Shown: one piece after another, positions 32,520 through 43,425 of the stretch
Layout of the letters: every line of letters starts with the position of its first letter
Position numbering within the stretch: the first letter of the stretch is position 1
Origin: Hevea brasiliensis
Taxonomy: Eukaryota > Streptophyta > Magnoliopsida > Malpighiales > Euphorbiaceae
NCBI RefSeq assembly: GCF_030052815.1
Contig: NC_079507.1
Span: 18,498,141-18,562,140, forward strand
DNA: 64,000 nt
Reading direction: 5' to 3'
Program-made: the position numbers and the translations under genes
The notes under the pieces: model-generated
Told to the model about the DNA's origin: nothing
The model's database searches: none
Seen by the model: the letters and a program-made list of their open reading frames with translations, nothing else

Positions 32520-34465
32520 TCAAAGAAAAATAATACACAAGTTACTCAACAGGTTGGTCACCCCTAGCCTGCTCCCCAAGTACATCCTCCACTCTCTGAT
32601 TCTCTCCCCCTCTCTCTCTCTGGCTCCTCGTCGCTCTCCTCTTCAGCCTCTAGGGCGAGCTCATTCATCCAGGAGAAGTCTTCTTTAGGATACCGCTTCC
32701 TCAGCTTAACCAGAAGGTAATTATGGGCATTCAAATAAGCCCTGGCTTCTTTTGTGGTGCTTTCCTCATCCTTAGCTTGGAGCTCCTCATCCTTGGCTTG
32801 GAGCTCCTCATCCTTCGCTCGGAGCTCTTCCTCCCTTGCCCGAAGTTCCTCATCAAAGTGAGTGAGATTAGCAGATTGACAAGCCTGGGTGACTTCAAGT
32901 TCCTACTCCACTTTGACTATTTTCTCTTCGCAACACTTCATCTAATCTTCCAATCTACTGATGTAGTTATTAGTAGAGGAGAGTTGAGCTTGTGCGGTTG
33001 AGGCATTCTGGACCGCCTTAAGGATCTCCCTCCTTAAGGCGTGGGTCTTCTCTCTGATTATGTGTTGATTGGCGATGGCCTCCAAGCCCAAACTCATAGT
33101 CTGAGTTAGGATATCATCAATGCTCTCCTCTGCTAATATGTTCTGATCCTCTTGGAAGCAAATGGAGGCACCCATAACTTTGGCTAGGCTGGGATTCCCT
33201 CTGGTAGAGCGATTCCTTTCTAGCAATTGGATTAGGAGTTGAGCACCCCGGGAAAGCGTCCTAATCATAGGACCTAAGGACTCCGCTTCCACATTGGAAG
33301 AGATAGGAGGAAGCAGGGGAGGTAGAAGTTCGATCTGTTAAGGAGCAGGAGCGATGACATATACCTATGGGATTGGCTGCTCCTGAGGTTGGGGAGAAGA
33401 GCTTGACACCTCTACCAATTCACGTTGAGGGGTCCGAGCATCAGCAACGGTAGCCCCTTTCATCGCCCACACTTTTCGAGAGACCTCCCTCTTTCGCTTG
33501 CGGCTCTCCTTGGAAGTGTCGCTGCCTGCCATACCTGCACAGAGAAGAAGTCAGTGAGTTCACTAAGATTCAGAGGCCAGAGATATGGATAGTACCAGGG
33601 CCGAGGTCAAAGAGCTAAAGCTCATAGTATTCGTCAGTAATCAGCCACATCATCCAATACTTTAGTTCGGCCATAACCGCGTCTAAGCACAAGAATTTCT
33701 GGGTGGATGCCTGAGACTTTAACTCTTTCACTATGGCGTCTTCATCCTTATTTAAGGTGATCTTCTTCGAGATCGGAGCGACCAAGTGTTGCTAACTCCG
33801 TGGGATACCCTCAAAGCCGTTCGGAATCTTGCTCCTCAATATAAAAAAGTGGTCCTTCCAATTCTTCAGTGAAGAAGGGAGATCGGTAAAGGGGGAGCAG
33901 TTCAGCTTAGCCTGAAAGAACCAGAACTCATTATCCTTCCTTCGGGCAAGCCTATGTAGCTTGGTAAAGACTTTAGCCGTGGGTTCCAGTCTCTTAGCTC
34001 GGCAGAGGCCCCGGAAAGCTATTAAAGTCTACCAGGAGTTCGGATGCACTTTAGCTACCGAGACGAGCTGGAACTTTAGGGCAGCCTTGTAAAACTCGTC
34101 CAAAGGAAAATGGAGTCCGACCTTCAGCTATTCTTTGTATACTATGAGGAGATCGCCTTCATCAAAGAAGTGATCAGCCTGATGGTCACCATGGCACTTG
34201 ATCAGTTTGAAGGAGTCGATCCACAGGATGTAATCCTAACTTATGGACTGGAGATCAGTTTCCCCCAGAACGGATGGCAGCTCATCAATTGGTAGGTTTT
34301 CCCTCCTCAAAGAGGTTCCTCGCTTCGGTTTGGTAGCCGGACCAGTAACCAGAACGATGGTTATGCTGTTTCGACTGCCTAATCTAATCACATCGCCCTC
34401 TTTCAAGTTCACAAAACATGGACGGAAGGTGGGCTTGCAACTCTCTGACCCTCGGCACAGCTCAT
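32520..34465 (-). pseudogene. Antisense gene in the D LTR, resembling the 'putative gypsy type transposon' family
   Basis: On the minus strand, an ATG at 34465 (MSCAEGQRVASPP) opens a frame with later stops. At about 34130-33610 a long readable stretch has FPLDEFYKAALKFQLVSVAK, HPNSW, then PTAKVFTKLHRLARRKDNEF, PSSLKNWKDHFFILRSKIP and AELKYWMMWLITDEYYEL. This is the conserved core of the plant 'putative gypsy type transposon' (PF04195-like) proteins, as I recall that family. A good splice acceptor (TTCTTCTCTGTGCAG) ends near 33538. The next exon starts MAGSDTSKESRKRKREV and continues into a 116-residue helical stretch (33292-32942) and a heptad-repeat coiled coil. Stops and frameshifts break it. 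The function of the family is unknown to me. Confidence 0.6.
32767..32850 (-). repeat. 21-bp tandem repeat coding a heptad coiled coil
   Basis: Four units of 21 bp; on the minus strand they code EELQAKD-type heptads (EELRARE, EELRAKD, EELQAKD, EELQAKD). This in-frame unit length supports the antisense strand as the coding one. Confidence 0.75.
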
Positions 34466-35039
34466 TTTCAGGAAAACAAAGGAAATTAACTGAGAAAAGA
34501 ATCAAAATCCTTACCGGAATGTGATCGGTGTCGGAAAAACTTGAGAAAATGAGAGAAAACGCTAGGATTACTAGAGAGGTTCTGAATTCTCTTAACTAAA
34601 ACCCGAATTAAAATACCACAACTTCAATACATAAAGTAACCCCTAAACAAGATCTGCTACCTAAAACTTACTCACTAAGGGTCATCTCATGTACTCATGT
34701 CCTTGGGTAGCCCTAAATAGTGAAATATCAAATATTCCTTTTATCCTTATAAAGGATTAACACTGTCACTCCAACCCCCTAATCACCAATTTTAATTTAT
34801 AAAGAGCATAATGTTAAATCTTCTTACCCTCGTTGAGGGACGAGGTGGGGTTCCTAACACCTTCCCCACTTGTATGTGGACCCTGAACCTAGAATCTCTG
34901 TTTTCGAAGTGGTTTCTTCTTAATTTACCTTTTACAAATGGTTTTCTTTAATTTCCCTCAAAATTAAAGTGGCGACTCCTTACTTTTCCTACTTCGGTGA
35001 GAGCTCATCCAGACGATCGCAAAAACCCTTGTGACAGCT

Positions 35040-35058
35040 TGGCGACTCCACTAGGGAC
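35040..35058 (+). other. Primer-binding site of D2 (Ogre type)
   Basis: TGGCGACTCCACTAGGGAC, three bases after the LTR end. The TGGCGACTC...GGGGA form is the one used by Ogre/Tat elements, usually assigned to an arginine tRNA. Confidence 0.8.
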
Positions 35059-35520
35059 TTACTTTTCACCTTGACCCTGGTTTAGAGGTCCAAAAGCAGA
35101 TTTAATTTTGTGCCCTTGTAAATTAAAATCGTAATTAGGGGGTTTAGTGTGCAAAATTCAAAAGTCTAAAAATGCTAATTTTTATTATCTCTTTCTAACC
35201 ATTCTGCTTATTTTGATTGTCTTATTTATTACAGCAATTTTCGTCTAAAAAAAAAACTCCCCCCCCCATGAAAGGAAGAGGTAAATATGTCCCTTCACAC
35301 ACTGAATACTTACATAATGTCCTCACACACTTCAGCCCTATACCCGGGCTTTCTTATCCTTTTAAGAAATAGGAGGGAGTCATGTAGCAGTACCCGTGGA
35401 TTTTACCCTGTTAGTATCCGTGAAGGCTTCTGCTCAGATTGGAACTTGTTCCATCTACTGCGATACTCGTGGAATTCTCCCGTTAGTATCGTGGTGGTCG
35501 AATGGGGCTCTACTATTTAT
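35059..35520 (+). other. D2 leader
   Basis: AT-rich leader with AAAAAAAAACTCCCCCCCCC at 35249-35268 followed by an ATG (35269) opening MKGRGKYVPS and soon stopped. Past about 35340 no frame is convincing. It breaks into the gag of element E near 35520. Confidence 0.6.
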
Positions 35521-35524
35521 AGTA

Positions 35525-36127
35525 GGGATAATTTTCTCGCCTCAGCCACTATGCTGGAAGCCTACTCACTACCAGTAGAGACAGATGCAAATGATTTGAG
35601 GCCGGTTTAAGGCCTAGTTTGAGATTGCAAGTGGTTGGATTTCGACATGACAACTTCTCTGGGTTGATATCATAGGCCCTTGAATTGGAAAGGATAGAAC
35701 TGGAAGGGGCATCTGAGAAGGTAATCACTAAAAAAGAGAAGAGCAGTAAGCCTACAAGTCAGAGTCCAAGTAACAATTCGGGTAAGAGGAAGAGCTTTGG
35801 TGGACCAAGTAACAGAGGATCTAGTAGGGGAAGATTCTCAGGACAGAGGCCACCTAGATCCAGACAGCAGACATCTAGGGGTTCCTTTCCTACCCGTGCT
35901 TGTGAGACTTGTGGCAGGACTCATGGAGGAGTATGTTATAAGGCCATAGGAGCCTGTTACAACTGTGGTGGAAGTGCGCATTTTGCTAGAGATTGCACTA
36001 GTGCCCGCAGATCTAGGCCGCCTACTACCCGAGAGGATGCATTACGAGTTACGCTTCCAGAGGACAACAGACAACTAGTAGAGGCAGAGGCAGGGGTAGA
36101 GGTAACACTTCTGGCAGCTAGGGCATA
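35525..36127 (+). pseudogene. gag: gag C-terminal part of element E
   Basis: The sequence enters at the FSRLSHYA-equivalent region (TTTTCTCGCCTCAGCCACTA). A basic linker (35685-35890, LERIELEG to RFSGQRPPR) leads to CETCGRTHGGVCYKAIG and an intact zinc knuckle at 35955-35996 (CYNCGGSAHFARDC). A TAA near 35608 and a TAG near 35671 interrupt the early part. Confidence 0.88.
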
Positions 36128-39100
36128 GTGAGCCAACCAGAGCAGAGTGGTGCACCAGTCAGGTGTACACCATGCGCCAGAGGGATAAAGCTGAGACATC
36201 AGATATTGTGGCTGGTACTTTCTCCATTTTTGATAGAGATGTATATGTGCTGTTTGATCCTGGTTCTATACATTCTTAGGCTAGTGCCAGTATTGCATGC
36301 TCTATTGCTATTCCTTGTGTGAAATTGGATTTTGATGTGCTAGTGACTAGTCCTTTAGGACAAGAGGTAAGGGTGAACAAATTGTATAAGGATTGTCCTT
36401 TGGTGATCCAAGGACATACATTCTTGTCAGACTTAATTGACATGCCCTTTTGAGATTATGATATCATCTTGGGCATGGATTGGTTAGCCAGGCATCACAC
36501 CATGATCAACTGTAGACTAAAGACAGTCACTTTTGGTCTTCCCGAGTATGCAAATGTAGTGATACACGGGGAGAGGCAGTTATTGACATCCAACGTCATT
36601 TCAGCTGCACTTGCTAGAAAGATGATTAGAAAGGGATGTGAATCTTATCTAGCTCATGTGATAGACACCCAGGTGGGGAGTTTAGATCTTAAAGATATTC
36701 CTGCGGTATGGGATTTTCTGGATGTATTTTCGAAAGAATTGCCGGGATTGCCTCCAAAAAGAGAGGTGCAGTTTGAAATTGAGACTATGCCTAGTGTGGA
36801 GCCAATCTCCATCACTCCTTATAGGATGGCACCTATTGAGTTGAAAGAGTTGAAGGTGCAATTGCAAGAATTGTTAGATAAGGGTTTCATCCGCCCTAGC
36901 GTGTCACCTTGAGGAGCACCAGTATTATTTGTGAAGAAAAAGGCTGGTACTCTCCGCCTATGCATAGACTACAGACAGTTGAATAAGGTGACCATAAAGA
37001 ATAGACATCCTCTGCCACGGATTAATGATTTATTTAATCAGTTAAAGGATGCAACTACATTCCCCAAAATTAACTTGAGATTAGGCTACTACCAGTTGAG
37101 GTGCAGGAGCAAAGTATTCCTAAAATTGCCTTTAGGACTCGGTATGGCCACTATGAGTTCTTGTAATGCCATTCGGGTTGACTAATGCTCTAGCTCCTTT
37201 TATGGGCCTGATGAACACTATCTTCATGCCATATTTGGACCAGCTTGTTGTGGTGTTCATTGATGATATTTTGGTGTACTCAAAGAATGCAGAGGAACAC
37301 GATAAGCACTTGAGGATAGTAGTGTAGACTTTGAGGGAGAAGCAGTTGTATGCCAAACAGTCGAAATGTGAGTTTTGGCTAAAGGAGATTTCATTTTTGG
37401 GGCATATTGGATTTGCAGAAGGTATCCAGGTGGATCCTAGCAAAGTTAAAGCCATTCTTAATTAGAAGCCACCCAAAAATGTCACGGAAATACGGAGTTT
37501 CCTGGGTTTGGCCGGTATTACCGAAGGTTTGTGAAGGTATTCTCCATGCTAGTATCTCCACTGACCAAGCTACTTAGGAAGGATGTAAAATTTAAGTGGA
37601 CTGATCGATGCTAGGAAAGTTTTGATGAGTTAAAGAGGCATTTAACTGAAGCTCCAGTCTTAACCTTGCCCACTTTGGGTAAGAAGTATACCATATACAG
37701 TGATGCTTCTCATAACGGATTAGGCTGTGTGTTGATGCAAGATAGAAACGTCATTCCCTATGCTTCACGCCAGCTTAAACCGCATGAGAGGAATTATCCT
37801 ACACATTACTTGAAGCTAGCAGCCATTGTCTTTGCTTTGAAGATCTGGAGACATTACTTGTATGGAGAGAGATGTTATATATACATAGATCATAAAAGTT
37901 TGAAATACTTGGGCACACAAAAGGAGCTAAATTTGAGGCAGAGGAGATGGTTAGAGCTGATAAAAGATTATGATTGCTTGATAGACTATCAGCCTGGAAA
38001 GGCAAATGTTGTAGCTAATACTTTAAGTCGCAAGACTATGGCTAGTTTGAGGGTTTCTCCTTTGTCCATGGTTCATGAATTAAGGGCATTGCATGCTAAT
38101 TTGGAGATTAATGAAGATGGGCAAATGATAGCTACTTGGCAAGTGAAGCCAATGCTGGTAGAACAAATTAAAGCAGTTGCACAGAAGGATGATAAGTATG
38201 TGAACTTGATGGAAGAGGCTCGGGATGGCAAGAAACCAGAATTATCAGTAAATGATGAGAGCTTATTGTTATATAAGGGCAGAATGTGCATTCCTAAGAA
38301 TGTTGAACTGAGGCAGACCATTTTAAAGGAAGCACATGATTCACCTTTTGCAATGCACCCCGGTGGAACCAAAATGTACAAAAGTGTGAAAGAGCACTAG
38401 TGGTGGAGAGGAATGAAGAAAGACATTGCAGAATATGTTGCCAAATGCCTAACTTGTCAGCAAGTAAAGGCAGAACACCAAGTGCCTGCAGGGTTGCTAG
38501 AGCCATTGCCAATTCTCGAGTGGAAATGGAAAAGAATCACTATGGATTTCGTGATAGGACTTCCACGTACACAAAAGAATCATGATGCAGTTTGGGTTAT
38601 TATTGATAGATTAACCAAGTTTGCACACTTTTTTCCAGTGAGGATGGATTACAGCCAAGAAATATTGGCCAAACTAAAAAATGATGATGTTGTGAGGTTA
38701 CATGGAGTGCCAGTATCTATTATGTCGGACAGAGACCCAAGGTTCACTTCTAGATTCTGGGGTAGTCTCTAAAAAGCCCTAGGAACTAGATTGAACTTCA
38801 GTACAACATTCCATCCATAGACAGGCGACCAATCTGAAAGGATCATTTAGATTTTGGAGGATATGCTTCGGGTTTATGTGATTGAGTTTGAAGGGTGTTG
38901 GGACACACACTTGCCTTTAATTGAATTTGCCTACAACAACAGTTATCAGTCAAGCATCGGGATGCCTCCATACGAAACACTTTATGGCAGAAAGTGTAGA
39001 ACTCCCTTGTGTTGGGATGAAGTGGGCGAGAGGAAGTTGATTGGCCCAAAATTAGTGCAGCAGACAGAAGAAAAGGTTAAGCTCATTAGAGACAGACTCA

Positions 39101-39585
39101 AAGTTGCAACGGATAGACAAAAGTCCTACATTGACCTAAAGAAAAAAGATATTCGGTACAGTGAGAGTGACAAAGTGTTCTTGAAAGTTTCTTCATGGAA
39201 GAGGATCATCAGGTTTGGTAGAAAGGGGAAACTAAGTCCTCACTTCATTGGGCCGTATGAGGTTCTAGAAAGAGTGGGTCCATTGGCATATAGACTTGCA
39301 TTGCCTCCAGAGTTGGAAAAGATTCACAATGTCTTCCATGTCTCCATGTTGAGGAGATACAGATCAGACCCCTCTCACATTTTGCCAGTAGAGGAGATCG
39401 AAGTGAATCCAGATCTGACATATGACGAAGAGCCCATAAAGATCTTGGCACATGAGGTGAAGCAGCTAAGAAACAAGCAAATACCTCTAGTGAAAGTGCT
39501 GTGGAACCATCATTCAGGCCAGGAGGCTACATGGGAGTGTGAGGAGGACATAAGGAGACAGCAGCCACAGCTATTCAGAGACTAA
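36128..39585 (+). pseudogene. pol: pol of element E: protease to chromodomain (broken)
   Basis: The protease keeps LFDPGS (36250-36270), though a TAG follows at 36278, and ILGMDWLARHH near 36470. RT from 36931 has [13 protein letters not shown] frameshift near 37105 and a missing base near 37165 disrupt the middle, but the catalytic [11 protein letters not shown] is intact at about 37250-37282. RNase H (37666-38030) has [11 protein letters not shown], then a 244-codon open stretch runs into integrase. Integrase has [34 protein letters not shown], a TAG in HPQTD, AYNNSYQSSIG, GPYEVLERVG. The chromodomain ends VKVLWNHHSGQEATWE before TAA at 39583. Domains are better preserved than in A. Confidence 0.94.
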
Positions 39586-39619
39586 GACCAGGAAAATTTC
39601 GAGGATGAAATTTATTTTT

Positions 39620-39633
39620 AAGGAGGGGAGAAT
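39620..39633 (+). other. Polypurine tract of element E
   Basis: AAGGAGGGGAGAAT-type tract directly before TGTAACACCCC at 39634. Confidence 0.87.
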
Positions 39634-40939
39634 TGTAACACCCCGAACCTCCGAGTTATGCATAGTATTATTTTTGGTCCGTGACTAGTACTATTCAAAG
39701 ACACCTTGAAGACCAAAAAAAAAAAGAAAATTAATTGAGATAGACACAATAAAAATTCAAGTGACACAATAAAAATTCAAGTGACTCAAAAATATAAGGA
39801 CTCACCGGGTATATTGTAAAAGAGGGATTATGACCCGATAAGGGGCATTTTGGTCAATTCACTTTAAGAGTTGATTTTTAACCCAAATGTCAATTTAATT
39901 AAATGAAAATAAAATATTGAATTATGAAGAAATATTGAGGGAAAAATTAGAGCAAAAGTGGAAAGAAAATAAAAGAGGCAAAAATCTAGAATTTAAATTC
40001 CATTTTTGACCTAATTAAAATTAATTACTTATGGGCTTTTGACAATTAAACTTAATTATTTAATTAAAAAGGAATAAATAAGTATAAAAGAAGACAAGTC
40101 TCCTTCTTTCCCTTCTTCCATGCCACCACCCATCTTCCCTCTCCCTCTCTTTTCTTTTCTCTTCTTCTCCAATCTTCTTCCACCATTGTTTTCCCTTCCA
40201 AGTCTTGATTCACTTCAATTCCCTTCATAAATTCCATAGCCCACTAAAAGAAAAAATCAAAGAGATCTTTGATTGAGAGATTAAAAACATGAAGAGCAAG
40301 ATTTGGAAGAGATTGGAAGTGGGAAAAATCATCAAGTGAGGTAAGCTCTCTCTTTCATGCTTAATTAACCAAATATGCTTTGAATCAAGTTTGGGTGTGA
40401 TGAATTTACATGAGAAAGCATGAAATTTCATAAGAAGATGAAAGAAAACATGTATGGAATCTAAACTAGGGTTTTGGCTAAATTGGAGAAAAGTTAGGGT
40501 TTGATGTCTTTGAATGAAATTTATGATGAGATTAAGCTTAGTTGAAGTAGTATACATGATTGGGGCAAAGAAATTGCATGAAATGTGTAAAATTTAATTA
40601 TGGGAGATTAGGGTTCATGGGAAAATTGGAGTTTTAGTACTAGAGAGTGAAATTGGTGTGTGTAGTGTTAAATTATGGTCATTTGAGGTTTATTTAGTTT
40701 GAATTGACATTGGGTTGATGAATGGAGGTAATGAAATACTAGGATTAGGGAAATTGCAAACTTTGGTGTTTGAAAATTATAGGTTTGTGCTAGAAAGTGC
40801 CATTGATGTGTTAATACTAAATTATAGTAATTTTGGGTAAATTAAATGTGAATTGAGGTTGGTTAGTGGAAGTAATTGAACAAATGAAAAATTGAACTTA
40901 GGGCAGAATTTTGCACACTGAATTCAGTGTGTTTAGAAG

Positions 40940-41640
40940 CCCATAACTTAAGCTACAAAACTCCAATTGGTGTAAAACCAATTGAAAACGAAACTTAAGA
41001 CATAGGGCTAGAATTTTCATGAAGATACCTTGCCCCGAAAATGACCTTAAGCTATCCGAAATGAGCCTTGAACTTGGAGACAGAAATCTGGAACCTGCAG
41101 AATTTGACCATATGAATAGTAAATTTTGCATGGCCATAACTCTCTCTAGAAAACTCCGATTTAGGCGATTCTTAAACCGATGAAAACTAAGACATAGTAG
41201 AACATTTCATATGAAGAACTTGATGCCAAATTATGGACTTAACCCAATCAAATTGCTGAGCAAATTTGAATCACTGAATCTGTAGAATTGCAGATTTACC
41301 ATATGAACAGTAAACTTTGCATGGCTATAACTCTCTCTAGAAAACTCCAATTTAGGCGATTCTTGAACTGATGGAAACCTAAGACATAGTAGAACATTTC
41401 ATGTGAAGAACATTAGACCAAATTATGGACTTAACTTGATCAAATTGCTAAACGAATTTGGATATATAAATCTACCAAAACTAAATCTGTAGCATGAACA
41501 GTGACATGAATAGTAATAGTGTTTTGGGCATAACTTGAGCTACACAGCTCCGAATTAGGCGATTCAACAAGGAAAATAAAGTTAAGACCTAGATGAATAA
41601 TTTTCATGAAGAACACCTCACCAAATTATGATCGAAACTA
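40940..41640 (+). repeat. Four tandem ~190-bp modules in the E LTR
   Basis: Units begin CATAACT(T/C)... at about 40941, 41136, 41322 and 41529. Each runs through AACTCC-ATT-GGCGATTC, then AAGACATAG, then TTTCATGAAGAAC and CCAAATTATG. The middle two are the most alike. Confidence 0.82.
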
Positions 41641-42526
41641 GGTAAATATTGGATTCAAAGATTGGGGCACCAAGTTGTCCAAAACCAAAATTTTCAAAAA
41701 TTTGCAAAGCTAATTTAGGATGCATTAGACATTCATGTAATGAGTTCTTGGCAGCAATTGAGATGTGTATTGAGGCATTCTGTTTATGTATTTTCAGTAG
41801 AGAAAGAGGTTGGGACGAACAAGGAATAGTGAGTAAAGAGAAAAGAGAGCATTAAAGGTTTGTGCACAACTAACCTTTTCTTCGTTTTTAAACTTGTAAA
41901 TTGCTTGGAATGTGTTTATTTTGAATGAGTTTGCTTTGAACAAGTTTACTTTGAGTGAAATATGGTTTTTCTCTTGTATTTGAGAAATTTGGGTGTTGCC
42001 ACCTTTATATGGATATTATGATGATTTTGAATGTGTTTATTGGTTTATAAATGTGATTGTTGAGTGAAAAATTTTTGAAAACTGTTTTGAAACCACAGTT
42101 AGCATGACAGTCCCTTTTGGAACTCCCCAGTAGTAACGGCTACTTGGGGTTGATAATTGATATTGATTATGTCTCCCATTAATAACGGTTAGTGGGTTAA
42201 GACTACATGAGTACTCATTAGCTAGCTAGCCCTTCCCTCATTAATAACGGTTAGTGAGGTTGAGATTGCTTTTTCATGGTGTACAACACGGCACTGATCG
42301 TGAAATTTTGTGTCATGGCTTAAACTGTGTGTTGATGTTGGCAACACTAATGCTTTGTGAATTGCGATTTATGAAGTGTGATTTCTCATTTGAAATGTTA
42401 TTCTAATAAATGGCCTTTATAGACTTAGAACTGTTGTGAAGTTTTCATGCTTAAGAAAAATGTGATTTATTATGCTTTGACAAATTGTGTTTTACCTTAA
42501 GTTTTAAAGTTATTAGTTGTGCACCA

Positions 42527-42566
42527 CTGAGTGATATACTCAGCGATAGCTTCTTTATGCTATCGC
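42527..42566 (+). promoter_or_regulatory. Tandem LTR hairpins (E copy)
   Basis: CTGAGT (42527-42532) pairs with ACTCAG (42538-42543). GCGATAGC (42543-42550) pairs with GCTATCGC (42559-42566). Both stems are perfect in this copy. They sit about 450 bp before the LTR end. Confidence 0.68.
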
Positions 42567-43012
42567 AGGTAAGGGAAAGGAGAAGGCTGCCGAGTGAGAC
42601 ACTTGAAAGCAGCATTTTAGTATTGTTTGTGGGTATTTATGTTAGGTATACCCTTGTGATTCCTTTGGATGTATTTTGTACTTATATGTATGGATGTACG
42701 AACATTGAGCAGTTTTTATTTAAAAGCAATGCAATCACATTTTGAGTTTGTAACTATTTTGTATTTTACTTTGAGACTTATGAAAGTGTAACTTTTGCAA
42801 TATTTAGTCAATCATTATTTCCAATGAATGTTTACATAGAATTTTAACTATTCTCATGCAGTTTTCCGCAAAAGAATTGATAAGATAAAAAGCTATGGTT
42901 TGTTTTAAAATCCTTTGTAGCATAACTAATGGGTTATCGGTAGGTGGAGTTCAGTAATTCATTAGGTATGCTATGGGAATATGTCGTGCCTTACAAGGGA
43001 TAAGGTGTGACA

Positions 43013-43425
43013 TCGAATGCCGAGAACCAGCGACTACAATAACGGATAAGGCAGTTGGAAGACCAACAGCAAATCCTGAAAAAGGAGGTGAAAAGGCTCA
43101 GGGAAGAAGCGACGAAAGAAAAGGCAGAATTTGAGGAACAAGAAACATGGTGGGAAAAAGAAAAGATCTCCCTCCAAGGTGCAATAAGAGAGGCAGGAGT
43201 TCGGAATCGCAAGTTGCAAGAGAAAATGGAATACCAGGAGATACTCATGGAAGAGTATAAACAAGAAAGCAAAAAGAAGAAGCTTGAACTAAAGGAGCAG
43301 GCACAACTTATCAATGATATTTTGAAAGAGTGTGCTAAAGAAAGAAAAGAAAAAGAAAGGCAAGCAACCCTTTATTAAAAGCTGAGAGAAAATGTTGACC
43401 AGCTTGAAAGAATGATAGCACAAGG
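43013..43425 (+). pseudogene. Ogre ORF1 of D2, N-terminal part (interrupted by C)
   Basis: Long coiled-coil protein segment: RQLEDQQQILKKEVKRLREE, then WWEKEKISLQGAIREAG, ending ...VDQLERMIAQG where element C is inserted. A TAA near 43040 and another near 43377 interrupt it. About 60 percent of residues are charged or Q, with no transmembrane segment or catalytic motif. ORF1 is peculiar to Ogre-type elements, and its role is not known to me. The remainder follows C at 55527. Confidence 0.75.
43421..43425 (+). repeat. Target-site duplication of element C, left copy
   Basis: CAAGG, repeated at 55527-55531. The unduplicated site is present once at 22716-22720 in D1. Confidence 0.93.

Larger units (their letters stand above)
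22691..35036 (+). mobile_element. Element D1: Tat/Ogre-type Ty3/gypsy element, 5' end lost
   Basis: It contains the end of ORF1, a spacer with a splice-acceptor-like site, gag with CX2HX5HX4C zinc motifs, protease, an intron-like gap, RT, RNase H, a second (archaeal-type) RNase H, integrase, tandem repeats, a polypurine tract and an LTR. The combination of ORF1, double RNase H and TGGCGACTCC primer site is diagnostic of the Tat/Ogre lineage. The 5' LTR and most of ORF1 are absent because B2 abuts at 22690. Confidence 0.92.
31928..35036 (+). repeat. D LTR shared by D1 (3') and D2 (5')
   Basis: Starts TGTCAACACC after a polypurine tract and ends TTGTGACA, three bases before a primer site. The last 430 bp recur at 56085-56517. 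So this LTR has an internal-region 3' end on its left and an internal-region 5' end on its right. It carries an antisense gene (32520-34465). Confidence 0.88.
35521..43012 (+). mobile_element. Element E: chromovirus with its 5' part missing
   Basis: It begins abruptly inside gag at about 35521, runs through pol and chromodomain, a polypurine tract and a full 3' LTR. No 5' LTR, primer site or gag N-terminus exists. Both sides are D2 sequence (leader on the left, ORF1 on the right), so E inserted into D2 and a later deletion removed its 5' part with some of D2. Confidence 0.85.
39634..43012 (+). repeat. 3' LTR of element E (3379 bp)
   Basis: TGTAACACCCCGAACC at the start, TAAGGTGTGACA at the end. 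It differs from the A, B and C LTRs through most of its length, but shares the CATAACT modules (40940-41640), the tandem hairpins (42527-42566), TTGAGCAGTT at 42704 and the terminal 100 bp. Bases 43013-43017 (TCGAA) are the right target flank; the left one is lost. Confidence 0.92.

Noticed and set aside
43055..43378. Host coiled-coil protein gene
   Set aside because: The frame continues across the C insertion into sequence also found upstream of Ogre gag in D1, so it is element ORF1.
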